64,000 nt of DNA, taken from assembly GCA_016705475.1 (NCBI GenBank), contig JADIYD010000007.1, positions 124,001 to 188,000 of the forward strand. Direction: 5' to 3'. Positions 7,604-14,892 of this stretch are shown here, piece by piece. A program made the translations under genes and the position numbers. The stretch comes from Betaproteobacteria bacterium (GTDB lineage Bacteria; Pseudomonadota; Gammaproteobacteria; Burkholderiales; Rhodocyclaceae). The notes under the pieces are model-generated. The model was not told the origin of the DNA. It saw nothing but the letters and a program-made list of their open reading frames with translations, and ran no database searches. How positions within the stretch are numbered: position 1 is the first letter of the stretch; every line of letters begins with the position of its first letter.

Positions 7604-10430
7604 CTGGATTTCCAAGGTTGCAGCGGCCGCCCTGGCGGACTTCGACGGGGCTATGTCTTTCCTTGGTATGTCCGGGGGAGAGAATCAGGGCTGCGAGTAT
7701 CTACCTATCAATCCGACCCGAAACGACACGAAGCCGGGCAGCCTGTCGATAAACCGCGATTCCGGCGCGTGGTCCGACTTCGCTACGGATGACAAGGGCG
7801 GGGATATGGTCGCCTTGGCGGCCTATGTCCTGGGCTGTCGGCAAATCGAGGCAGCGGAGCGCCTGGCGGACCATTTGGGGCTTGCCAAGCCGGACCGCCA
7901 GCAACGCGCGCCAAGCGGCGAACGCGAGGCCAGCAAGGCGAAGGCATCGCCCCCGCCCGTGAAAGCGCCCCAAGGCCAGCCGGACGGCGGCGTGGTGTGC
8001 GTTATGCCAGTCCCGGCCGATGCCCCGACCCCGCCGGCCTCCCATTCCCGACACGGCAAGCCGGCCGGCCGCTGGGCATACACGGACGCGACGGGGGCGG
8101 TGTGCTTTTACCATGATCGCTATGAGCCGAAAGGCGAGCGAAAACAGTTTTCACCTTTGACCCTGTGGCGTTTTCCTGATGGCCGTATGCAATGGCAGTT
8201 CAAGGCCCCGCCCGCGCCCCGGCCGTTGCTGGGCTTGCCTGACCTGGCGGCGAAGCCCGGCCCGGTGGTCATTGTCGAAGGCGAGAAAGCCCGCGATGCA
8301 GCCGTTTCGCTGTTCCCTGAAAGCCCGGTGATAACCTGGCAGGGCGGCGCGCAAGCCGTGAGCAAGGCGGATTGGTCGCCCTTGGCTGGCCGGGAATGCT
8401 GGCTTTGGCCGGACAATGACCCAGCCGGCGAAAAGGCCGTGCGGGACGTTGCGGCGGCGCTTGCTACGGTCAACGCGGAGAAAGTGGCAGTTTTCAACCT
8501 GGCAGCCTTCGCCCGCCGGGCAATCGAGGCGAGTGGGACGGCGGCGCTTGCCGATTCCGACCCTTTAGCCGATGGTGACGACGCGGCCGATTTATTGGCG
8601 CGAGGTTGGACGGTAGCCCATGCGGCGCTACTGCTGCAAGACCCGGACACGCTGCGCCCGGTAGAGCCGGCCGCCTGCAAGGCAGAGGCAGCGAACCCCG
8701 GCGAAGCCCCCAAGACTGGCCGCTTTCAGTTGGACTCCAAGGGCGTTTGGTTGATCGAAACCGACCGCGCGCCGCGCTGGGTGTGCGCGCCCGTGGAGCC
8801 GGTGGCGATGGTACGGGACCCCAAGAACGCCGGCTGGCGTTTGCTGGTCGAATTTTTCGACCCGGACAAGACCTTGCATCGTGTCATTGTCCCGGCTGCG
8901 CTGTTTCGTGGCGACGGTGCCGAGGTTGCCGGGCTGTTGCTTGACCAGGGTTTGCGGATCGCGCCGCGCGGCAAGCCGGCGCTAATCGAATTCTTGCAGA
9001 CCGCCAGCCCGAAAGGGCGCGCCCGCGTAACCCAGCGGACCGGCTGGCATGATGCCGGCCCCGAGGGAGCGGCCTTTGTTCTGCCCGGCGGTGCGATTGG
9101 CCCCAATGCGGGGGCGTGGATTTACGAAAGCGAGGGCGGCGCGCCTTCGACCTTCGCCTTACGGGACGCCCTGAAATACTGGCGGGAAGAGGTGGCTAGC
9201 CTGTGCAGCGGGAATAGTCGGCTGCTGTTCGCGGTGTCGGTGTGCTTCGCCTCGCCCCTGCTGTACCTACTTGGCGCGGAGTCCGGCGGCTTTCACTTTC
9301 GCAGCAATTCCAGCGACGGCAAGACCACGGCGCTACGGGTTGCGGCTTCGGTGTGCGGCGGTGCGGATTTCATGCAACGCTGGCGGGCAACGTCAAACGG
9401 CTTGGAGGCCCTGGCGAGCGCCCATTGTGACGCGCCCCTGTTGCTTGATGAATTGGCCCAAATGGATCCCCGAGAGGCCGGCGAAACCTGCTACATGCTG
9501 GCGAACGGGTCCGGCAAATCGCGGGCAGGCCGGACCGGCGGCGCGCGGGACCGGGCAAGCTGGCGGCTGCTGTTCCTGAGTTGCGGCGAAATCGGGCTGG
9601 CTGAACACCTGGGAGAAATTGGCAAGACCCCGAGGGCTGGGCAGGAACTACGCCTGGCAGAGATTCCGGCCGATGCCGGGGCCGGGCTTGGCCTGTTCGA
9701 GAATCTGCACGATTACGCGACGGGCAGCGATTTTGCCAAGGCGCTAGACCGGGCCGCGCGGCGCTATTACGGGACGGCCTTCTATGCGTTTGTTGCCGAG
9801 ATGGCAAAGAACCAGGAGGCAATCCCCGAGCTGGTCCGCGAAGCCCAAAGAAAGTTTGAGGCGCATTGCTTGAACGAAGCGGCGCACGGGCAGGCGCGGC
9901 GGGTTGCCGGGCGCTTCGCCTTGGTTGGGGCTGCCGGGGAACTGGCGACGAAATGGGGCATAACCGGCTGGGAGCCGGGCGAGGCGATGCGGGCCGCCCG
10001 AACCTGCTTTGACGCTTGGCTATCCCGGCGCGGCGGGCAGGGCAACCAGGAAGAAAAGGCCATGCTTCGCCAAGTCCGCGAATTCATCCGGCGCAAGGGA
10101 GAAAGCGCCTTTACCGATTGGGACCGGCCGGCGAACGACACGGACAAACACGCCCCCGGCAAACCAGACCGTGCCGGCTATCGGCGCGGATGTCACGATG
10201 CCGAGGGCAACGACGCACAAGAATATTTCCTGTTCAATGAGGCTTGGCGCGGCGTGGTGTGCAAGGGACACGATGCGGCCGCCGTGGGGCGCTTGTTGGT
10301 CGCCAAGGGTTATTGCCGCAAGGGCAGCGAAACAGACCGCCCTTGGTTGGTTCGTGAAAGCCTGCCGACCGAGGGGCGCGCCCGCGTGGTTCATATCCTG
10401 CCGGCGCTGTTCGATTCCGACGATGATTGA
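7593..10430 (+). CDS. TOPRIM/DUF927 primase-helicase-like replication protein
   Basis: A 945-residue protein, likely the replication initiator and helicase of the element. Residues about 1-90 resemble a primase N-terminal module (GCEYLPINP, SGAWSDFATDDKGGDMVALA) but lack a cysteine zinc site. A TOPRIM-like segment follows at about 225-300 (VVIVEGEKARDAAV, WLWPDNDPAG, with the EGE and DxD acidic signatures). The DUF927 helicase domain occupies about 370-800, with Walker A-like NSSDGKTTAL and Walker B-like APLLLDELAQMD. The ATG at 7593 was chosen over one at 7503 because it couples to the stop of the preceding gene and avoids an Arg-rich non-conserved start. The C-terminus (GYRRGCHDAEGNDAQEYF) is unassigned. 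Confidence 0.92.
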   Translation: MADNWISKVAAAALADFDGAMSFLGMSGGENQGCEYLPINPTRNDTKPGSLSINRDSGAWSDFATDDKGGDMVALAAYVLGCRQIEAAERLADHLGLAKPDRQQRAPSGEREASKAKASPPPVKAPQGQPDGGVVCVMPVPADAPTPPASHSRHGKPAGRWAYTDATGAVCFYHDRYEPKGERKQFSPLTLWRFPDGRMQWQFKAPPAPRPLLGLPDLAAKPGPVVIVEGEKARDAAVSLFPESPVITWQGGAQAVSKADWSPLAGRECWLWPDNDPAGEKAVRDVAAALATVNAEKVAVFNLAAFARRAIEASGTAALADSDPLADGDDAADLLARGWTVAHAALLLQDPDTLRPVEPAACKAEAANPGEAPKTGRFQLDSKGVWLIETDRAPRWVCAPVEPVAMVRDPKNAGWRLLVEFFDPDKTLHRVIVPAALFRGDGAEVAGLLLDQGLRIAPRGKPALIEFLQTASPKGRARVTQRTGWHDAGPEGAAFVLPGGAIGPNAGAWIYESEGGAPSTFALRDALKYWREEVASLCSGNSRLLFAVSVCFASPLLYLLGAESGGFHFRSNSSDGKTTALRVAASVCGGADFMQRWRATSNGLEALASAHCDAPLLLDELAQMDPREAGETCYMLANGSGKSRAGRTGGARDRASWRLLFLSCGEIGLAEHLGEIGKTPRAGQELRLAEIPADAGAGLGLFENLHDYATGSDFAKALDRAARRYYGTAFYAFVAEMAKNQEAIPELVREAQRKFEAHCLNEAAHGQARRVAGRFALVGAAGELATKWGITGWEPGEAMRAARTCFDAWLSRRGGQGNQEEKAMLRQVREFIRRKGESAFTDWDRPANDTDKHAPGKPDRAGYRRGCHDAEGNDAQEYFLFNEAWRGVVCKGHDAAAVGRLLVAKGYCRKGSETDRPWLVRESLPTEGRARVVHILPALFDSDDD

Positions 10431-10761
10431 TTGGGACAGCATGTTGCACGGGGGCGATGCCCGGCCCCCGATGCATTCCGAAACGGGGAAGGATGCCACG
10501 CTGGCATTCGAGGCAGCGACCCCGGACGCACGGCTGCCTGGCGCTGGTATGCGCGAACGGGACGGGGACAACCGGCGGTGCTGTGCAGAGTGCAGGGACC
10601 TGGCCAGCAATGGCCGATGTATGGCGGCTGCACGGCGGGACATCATCGCCAGCCGGACCTATGCCCCAGCCCCGGATTTGCTGCGCCGCTGTGAGAGCTT
10701 CAAGCCCCTGCCGAACGACCCCGACCAACGACCAGGGCGGGACAGATGGCCGGGGCTGTGA
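10423..10761 (+). CDS. Cysteine-rich small protein downstream of the replication gene
   Basis: A 112-residue protein whose start overlaps the end of the TOPRIM/DUF927 gene by 8 bp. Its C-terminal half has cysteines in CCAECRDL, NGRC and LRRCESF, a likely small zinc site, and ends DPDQRPGRDRWPGL. Such Cys-rich tails occur in proteins of other integrative elements; I cannot give a function. It is the last gene of the cargo before a hairpin and the right inverted repeat. Confidence 0.75.
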   Translation: MIDWDSMLHGGDARPPMHSETGKDATLAFEAATPDARLPGAGMRERDGDNRRCCAECRDLASNGRCMAAARRDIIASRTYAPAPDLLRRCESFKPLPNDPDQRPGRDRWPGL

Positions 10762-10828
10762 GCGGTTAGCAAAAGGGGGTACTGAACGCGGTAAATGAAC
10801 AACATGGGCAGCGATACGGGACAACGAC

Positions 10829-10850
10829 AAGGGCCGCAAATGCGGCCCTT
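10829..10850 (+). terminator. Strong hairpin at the end of the cargo operon
   Basis: AAGGGCCGC and GCGGCCCTT form a perfect 9-bp stem with a 4-nt AAAT loop. It is not followed by a good T run on the + strand, so it may act as a weak terminator or mRNA-stabilising end. It sits between the last gene and the right inverted repeat. Confidence 0.6.
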
Positions 10851-10862
10851 CGCTTGTTCTGC

Positions 10863-11017
10863 AACGTCCGGATAACGAAGTGTCCCGGCGTGTCCCGGCT
10901 GTGTCCCGGCGTAAATATGCAAATTGAAAACACGAAACGACCTATTGGCAAGGCTTTCAAGCGTTTGTCCCGGTTGTCCCGGTTGTCCCGGCATAAAACG
11001 GTAGGGGTAGGAAGAAA
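10863..11017 (-). repeat. Right copy of the 155-bp inverted repeat with GGGACA iterons
   Basis: Reverse complement of 4456-4610 with five mismatches in 155 bp. The six GGGACA units appear here as TGTCCC. Together the two copies frame 4611-10862, the whole cargo from the first small gene to the Cys-rich protein. Both copies also stay open in one reading frame, reading outward-in as YPYRFMPGQPGQPGQTLESL, but no start or codon evidence makes this a convincing gene. Confidence 0.9.
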
Positions 11018-11090
11018 TCACCATGCAACCGGCGCGCGCGTTTGGGGGCGGGGGTGAAAGTTGTTTGCGTCAAAATTACCATTGCAAATA

Positions 11091-11121
11091 CCTGCCGTGT
11101 TCAGCGACTGAACACGGCAGG
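11091..11121. repeat. 31-bp perfect palindrome (14-bp arms, 3-nt loop)
   Basis: Arms CCTGCCGTGTTCAG and CTGAACACGGCAGG enclose CGA. No T run follows on either strand, so it is not a usual terminator. It lies 74 bp outside the right inverted repeat, in the 770-bp gene-free end of the element. It could be a protein-binding dyad, a single-strand hairpin origin or a processing site. Confidence 0.75.
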
Positions 11122-11146
11122 AAAAGACGCGGGGCTTAGGGTGGTT

Positions 11147-11282
11147 GCGGGTCCTCCCTAGCTAATCCCGTCGCGGGTAATTCGCACCGCGCTTTTTCTG
11201 GCGTGGATCGTTTGGCAACATAGTGAACAAGCAAGATGGAAGCGGGTCCTCCTGAGCCATTCTCATCGCGGGTAATTCGCAC
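11147..11282 (+). repeat. Two-copy direct repeat, about 41 bp, 94-95 bp apart
   Basis: Copy 1 (11147-11188) and copy 2 (11242-11282) share GCGGGTCCTCC at the left and TCGCGGGTAATTCGCACC at the right, with a more variable middle. They fall in the gene-free right end of the element. The role is unknown; candidates are integrase or replication protein binding sites. Confidence 0.7.
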
Positions 11283-11337
11283 CCCGGCCCTGCTCTAGTC
11301 ACGGGATTTACTCAAGGGGGTGATATTTACCGCCTGA

Positions 11338-11426
11338 CTGGCTAGGGGGTATCTGGCTAACCTTCCCGCTTTCCGTCAAAATGATTGCAGCGCCCGGTTT
11401 GTGTGTGGCTACATGGGTGGCTAGAC
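11338..11426. repeat. Right-end integrase arm-type repeats
   Basis: CTGGCTAGG (11338), CTGGCTAACC (11353), GTGGCTACA (11405) and GGTGGCTAGA (11417) resemble the words before the integrase at 3104-3174. This is the best marker of the right end of the element. The gene-free stretch 10762-11531 otherwise holds the hairpin, inverted repeat, palindrome and direct repeats listed separately, and presumably the yggX promoter near its end. Confidence 0.55.
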
Positions 11427-11531
11427 AAAATCGGAAAATCTTAAACCCTTATATCTATTGGGCTGGCGGGCGATTCAAAGAGTTTGTTCAAGACCTTATA
11501 ATTCGTCGCATCAACCCCCACGGAGTTTTAC

Positions 11532-11804
11532 ATGGCACGTACTGTCAATTGCATCAAACTTGGCCGGGAGGCCGAAGGCCTTGATCTGCCGCCCTACCCG
11601 GGTGCGCTGGGCCAGAAGGTTTTTGAAAACGTTTCGAAGGAAGCCTGGCAGCAGTGGATCAAAATGCAGACCATGCTCATCAACGAGAATCGTCTGAACC
11701 TGGTTGATGCCAAGCATCGCAAATACCTGGCCGAGCAGCTTGAAAAGCACTTCTTCGGCGATGGCGCCGACAAGATTCAGGGTTACGTGCCGCCGGCTGC
11801 CTGA
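11532..11804 (+). CDS. yggX: Probable Fe(II)-trafficking protein YggX
   Basis: A 90-residue protein starting MARTVNCIKLGREAEGLD and containing PPYPGALGQKVFENVSKEAW and MLINENRLNLVDAKHRKYL, all hallmarks of YggX, including the single conserved Cys7. It protects iron-sulfur clusters from oxidation and helps move iron to repair. Full length. It follows argA across the integrated element, so the ancestral order was probably argA-yggX. Confidence 0.95.
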   Translation: MARTVNCIKLGREAEGLDLPPYPGALGQKVFENVSKEAWQQWIKMQTMLINENRLNLVDAKHRKYLAEQLEKHFFGDGADKIQGYVPPAA

Positions 11805-11821
11805 GCTACCGGAAGGTCAAG

Positions 11822-11847
11822 AAAAATCCCGCTGCGGCGGGATTTTT
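11822..11847. terminator. Bidirectional terminator between yggX and the convergent small gene
   Basis: A perfect 11-bp stem, AAAAATCCCGC / GCGGGATTTTT, with A and T runs on both sides serves both the + gene yggX and the - gene that ends at 11853. Confidence 0.9.
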
Positions 11848-11852
11848 GTTTT

Positions 11853-12023
11853 TCAGGCGATCTTGCTGAGCGCGAAGAAAATCAGCATGCCGCCGCCCAT
11901 GGCGGTAACGGCCAGGATCGCACTGGTCCGCTTGAGGCCGCTGGCCTGCTCTTCGATAAATTGCTCCAGTCCGTCGAACAGCTCGGGAAAGGCGGCAATG
12001 TCGCTATGGTTTTGCTTGTTCAT
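11853..12023 (-). CDS. Small single-span membrane protein, hypothetical
   Basis: A 56-residue frame starting MNKQNHSDIAAFPELFDGLE, followed by a predicted membrane helix near the end (SAILAVTAMGGGMLIFFAL) and the short tail SKIA. A clear AGGAGA ribosome site precedes the ATG. The soluble N-terminal half is acidic. Family not recognised. The ribosome site, hydrophobic segment and shared terminator support it as real. Confidence 0.68.
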   Translation of the reverse strand: MNKQNHSDIAAFPELFDGLEQFIEEQASGLKRTSAILAVTAMGGGMLIFFALSKIA

Positions 12024-12132
12024 GGGTTCTCCTTGATCAGCCTGTTTTCAGCTAGGCCAGCACCGCAACTATCGCCAGCCAATATTTCAGGGGCATGACG
12101 TTTTTTTTGTGTCTCGGTTGCGGGCCGGTGAA

Positions 12133-12169
12133 TGCTGCGGTCAACCGGGAAAAAAGGCCAAAAACGAAA
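12133..12169 (+). repeat. Dispersed repeat copy 1 (GCGGTCAACCGGGAAAA family)
   Basis: TGCTGCGGTCAACCGGGAAA followed by A-rich GGCCAAAAA and CGAAA. Intergenic, between the small membrane protein gene and the end of the GNAT gene. Confidence 0.85.
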
Positions 12170-12172
12170 CCC

Positions 12173-12622
12173 CTAGAATTTTCGGATGAGTAAGTGCTTG
12201 CCATGGATGGCGCTATTGCGTACCTCCGAAAAGCCCAGATCGCGGAAGCGTTTGGTCTTGGCGGCTGAGACGAGGATGCGCCCGGACTTGAAGTTTTCTT
12301 CAAGCCAATCGATGCGCGCCTTGATCAGTCCCCGCCCGATACTCTTGCCGCGGCGTTCCGGTGTCACCGCCGAGAGGTAGAGGATATGGGTGCTGGATGC
12401 CCAATCAGCCGCCTTGACGCCGCCGACGGCGATGATTTCGCCGGCATCCATGGCGACAAAGAAGCGCCGGTAGAACAGTGGATCATCGCAGCGTAGTTCA
12501 TTGGCTAGGCGCTCGGCGCTGTAGCGCTCGGGGTCCGCGAAGGCGTTGAAAATCAGCGTCACGCTCGCTTCGAGAAGGGGCGCACTGCTGGTGTCCAGCG
12601 TATCGATGCGAATTTTCCCCAT
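12173..12622 (-). CDS. GNAT-family N-acetyltransferase
   Basis: A 149-residue acetyltransferase with the GNAT core: ILYLSAVTPERRGKSIGRGL carries the V-x-x-x-x-R/Q-G-x-G-x-G/A-like acetyl-CoA loop (RRGKSIGRGL), preceded by AVGGVKAAD and followed by VSAAKTKRFRDLGFSEV. Substrate unknown. I used the ATG at 12622; a longer frame upstream would overlap the next gene and is basic and unlike GNATs. It is the second gene of a two-gene operon, 8 bp after the small zinc-ribbon gene. Confidence 0.85.
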   Translation of the reverse strand: MGKIRIDTLDTSSAPLLEASVTLIFNAFADPERYSAERLANELRCDDPLFYRRFFVAMDAGEIIAVGGVKAADWASSTHILYLSAVTPERRGKSIGRGLIKARIDWLEENFKSGRILVSAAKTKRFRDLGFSEVRNSAIHGKHLLIRKF

Positions 12623-12630
12623 TGTTCCGG

Positions 12631-12870
12631 TCAGGGCGCAAAGGGCTGAAGCTGGCGCAAGTGCAGGCCATACTCGGCAGCGCGGCGAGCGGCTTCGCGG
12701 TTGATTTCGGACTGTTTCTGGCCGAAGGCATCGCGTTCGCGGCGGCTGCTTGCGGCCGCCTCGATGCTGCGCAGACAACGCCAGCGATAGCCCTGGCGGG
12801 TCGGGAAGAGACGCATCTGGGTTTTGTCGTGATGGGCGCGGCAGCAGTAGCAAAAAACAGTTTCAGTCAT
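12631..12870 (-). CDS. Small zinc-ribbon-like protein
   Basis: A 79-residue protein, MTETVFCYCCRAHHD followed by YRWRCLRSIEAA, with CxCC and a later Cys that could form a treble-clef zinc site with the two His. The C-terminal half is charged and helical (EAARRAAEYGLHLRQLQ). A GGAGG ribosome site lies before the ATG at 12870; the longer upstream frame lacks such a site. Family not known. Transcribed with the GNAT gene. Confidence 0.7.
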   Translation of the reverse strand: MTETVFCYCCRAHHDKTQMRLFPTRQGYRWRCLRSIEAAASSRRERDAFGQKQSEINREAARRAAEYGLHLRQLQPFAP

Positions 12871-13019
12871 CACAGCCTCCGTGTGTCGAAGATGTGCGGC
12901 AGCATGGATCGCCCATGTTTCCGGAAGATGACGAAATTTGCTTGTCACTGCGTTCACCTTGTCACAGCTTCGCAACACATTCTGCCTAAACTGAATGCCG
13001 AATTCACGTGGGAAAAACA

Positions 13020-14855
13020 ATGATTGTCCTTATCGATGATGAAGCTGCGGAGTTGCGGCGGATCATGGCCGAAGGGCTTCTTTACCCGGTCTTTCAGCCG
13101 ATCCTTGATTTTCGCGTGCGGGCCATTCTTGGCTACGAGGCACTGATTCGCGGGCCGGAAAACAGTGCTTTGCAGTTCCCGGATCAGTTGTTCGCCGCCG
13201 CAGCGCGCAACGAATTGACGCTCGATCTTGAGCATGCCTGCCGCGAGGCCAGCCTGCGCGCCTTTGCTGCACAGCGCCTGCCCGGCCGCTTGTTTCTCAA
13301 TGTTTCGCCGGGCTGTCTGCTCGATGATCGCCTCATGAACGGCCATACCCGCGAACTGCTCAACGAATTGGGCATCACGCCGAACCGCATCGTCATCGAG
13401 CTTACAGAGAACCAGAAGATCACCGACATGCCGGGTATTCTGGAGGCCATGCTGCATTACCGGGGGCGCGGTTTCCAGTTCGCCATCGACGATCTGGGCG
13501 AGGGCTTCGCCAATTTGCGCATGTGGTCGGACTTGCGCCCCGAGTTCGTGAAGATCGACAAACATTTCATCAGCGGTATCGCCAACGACCGCATCAAATT
13601 CCATTTCGTGCGCGCCATGCAGGATCTGGCGGAAATCTGCAACGCCCTGTTGGTTGCCGAAGGTATTGAGCTCAGCGAGGACTTGATCTGCCTGCGCGAC
13701 ATGGGGATCGCCTGCGGCCAGGGTTATCTGATCGCCCGGCCGGACAGCCATCCCATGCGCCTGCTCGGCGATCCGATATTGCAGGCGCTCGAAAAGCAAT
13801 CGCTGTCGCTGACGCCAATGACCGGCGGCCCCGGGATGCTGCCGACGGCGCGCAATCTGGCTCGGCCGATCGAACCGGTGTCGATGAATGCCAACAACGT
13901 GACCGTCATAGCGCGCTTCGAGGCCGACCCTGATCTCGATGTGTTGCCTGTCGTTCAGGGCACCCAGCCGGTCGGCATGATCAACCGGCACAGCATGATC
14001 GACCGCTTTGCCCGCCCCTTCCGCAAGGAGCTGTTCGGGCGCAAGAGTTGCGATCTGTTCATGGATCATGCGCCGCTCGTCGTCGACCAGTTCGCAACCA
14101 TTCAGGAGCTGGCGATGATGCTCTCGCTGGCACCCAAGCACTATCTGTTCGACGGCTTCATTGTGACCGCTCAGGGAAAATACATCGGCGTCGGCAGCAG
14201 CCACGACCTTATGGCGATGATCACCGAAATGCAGATCAGCGCTGCCCGCTACGCCAACCCGCTGACCCAGTTGCCGGGCAACGTGCCGATCAACGAGCAC
14301 GTCGATCGCATGCTGGCTGCGGACAAGCCTTTCGTTGCCGCCTACATCGACATCGACAATTTCAAGCCCTACAACGATGCCTTCGGCTACCGGCGCGGCG
14401 ACGATGTCATCCAGACCCTGGCCCGGATTATTTGCGAGGCATGCGATCCGGAGATCGATTTCGTGGGCCATATCGGCGGTGACGACTATTTCGTCATTTT
14501 CCGCAGCGACGACTGGGAGGTCCGCTGCTGGCAGATCATCAGCACATTTAACCAGGCCATGGGCAATTTGCTGGGTATCGAAGAGCGCTTGCGCGGTGGT
14601 TACATGGCTGAAAACCGGCGGGGCGAACTGACGCTGCAGACCTTGCCGACCCTGTCCATCGGCGCCGTGAAAGTGTTGGCGGGGGACTGCGAGTCGCACC
14701 GGGAAGTGGCAGCCGCCGCCTCGGCAGCCAAGAAACAGGCAAAGAAAAAAGCGAAGGACTCAGCCAGTGAGCCCTTGGGCGGTAGCCTGTTTGTCGAACG
14801 CCGTCGGATAGGCAGTGCCGAAGCGCCAGCAACGCCCATGCGCTACATGAATTGA
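13020..14855 (+). CDS. EAL-CBS-GGDEF cyclic-di-GMP turnover protein
   Basis: A 611-residue cytoplasmic protein. The N-terminal EAL domain (about 10-250) has E40-A41-L42 in GYEALIRGP, ELTENQ, AIDDLGEG, FVKIDK, VAEGIE and CGQGY, so the metal-binding and catalytic residues look intact. A CBS-like linker (about 285-400) follows. The GGDEF domain (about 420-560) has IDIDNFKPYNDAFGYRRGDD and the signature GGDDY in place of GGDEF, which may be weak or only bind GTP. A Lys/Ala-rich tail follows. It is thus more likely a phosphodiesterase than a cyclase. The ATG at 13020 was preferred over GTG at 13008. No membrane segment. Confidence 0.9.
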   Translation: MIVLIDDEAAELRRIMAEGLLYPVFQPILDFRVRAILGYEALIRGPENSALQFPDQLFAAAARNELTLDLEHACREASLRAFAAQRLPGRLFLNVSPGCLLDDRLMNGHTRELLNELGITPNRIVIELTENQKITDMPGILEAMLHYRGRGFQFAIDDLGEGFANLRMWSDLRPEFVKIDKHFISGIANDRIKFHFVRAMQDLAEICNALLVAEGIELSEDLICLRDMGIACGQGYLIARPDSHPMRLLGDPILQALEKQSLSLTPMTGGPGMLPTARNLARPIEPVSMNANNVTVIARFEADPDLDVLPVVQGTQPVGMINRHSMIDRFARPFRKELFGRKSCDLFMDHAPLVVDQFATIQELAMMLSLAPKHYLFDGFIVTAQGKYIGVGSSHDLMAMITEMQISAARYANPLTQLPGNVPINEHVDRMLAADKPFVAAYIDIDNFKPYNDAFGYRRGDDVIQTLARIICEACDPEIDFVGHIGGDDYFVIFRSDDWEVRCWQIISTFNQAMGNLLGIEERLRGGYMAENRRGELTLQTLPTLSIGAVKVLAGDCESHREVAAAASAAKKQAKKKAKDSASEPLGGSLFVERRRIGSAEAPATPMRYMN

Positions 14856-14892
14856 AGCGGGAGGAGGGCGACTGCCAGGCTGCCGCCCGGCC

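Larger units (their letters stand above)
3101..11426. mobile_element. Integrative element with P4-type integrase, higBA and TOPRIM/DUF927 protein
   Basis: About 8.3 kb separates argA from yggX. It has an integrase at the left end, only co-oriented genes of mobile-element type, and GGTAGCTA/GGTGGCTA-like repeats at both outer ends that look like integrase arm sites. No full copy of the dispersed chromosomal repeat lies inside. The exact attL/attR cores are not resolved, so the limits given are those of the outermost arm-like repeats. No tRNA or tmRNA is seen at either end; insertion seems to be in the intergenic space after the argA terminator. No capsid, tail or conjugation genes are present, so it would depend on a helper or on passive spread. 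Confidence 0.8.

Noticed and set aside
8460..8484. Possible dispersed repeat copy within the element
   Set aside because: Only TACGGTCAACGCGGAGAAAG resembles the first block; the second block is missing and the sequence reads as normal coding of the replication protein.
3036..11400. GCCCGGTTT at 3036 and 11392 as the att core
   Set aside because: Nine bases can match by chance and the left copy lies in the argA terminator stem. Kept only as a weak candidate; the core is unresolved.
12954..14699. 581-residue open frame antisense to the EAL/GGDEF gene
   Set aside because: A high-GC shadow frame: the + strand carries clear EAL and GGDEF motifs, and the antisense protein shows no family features.
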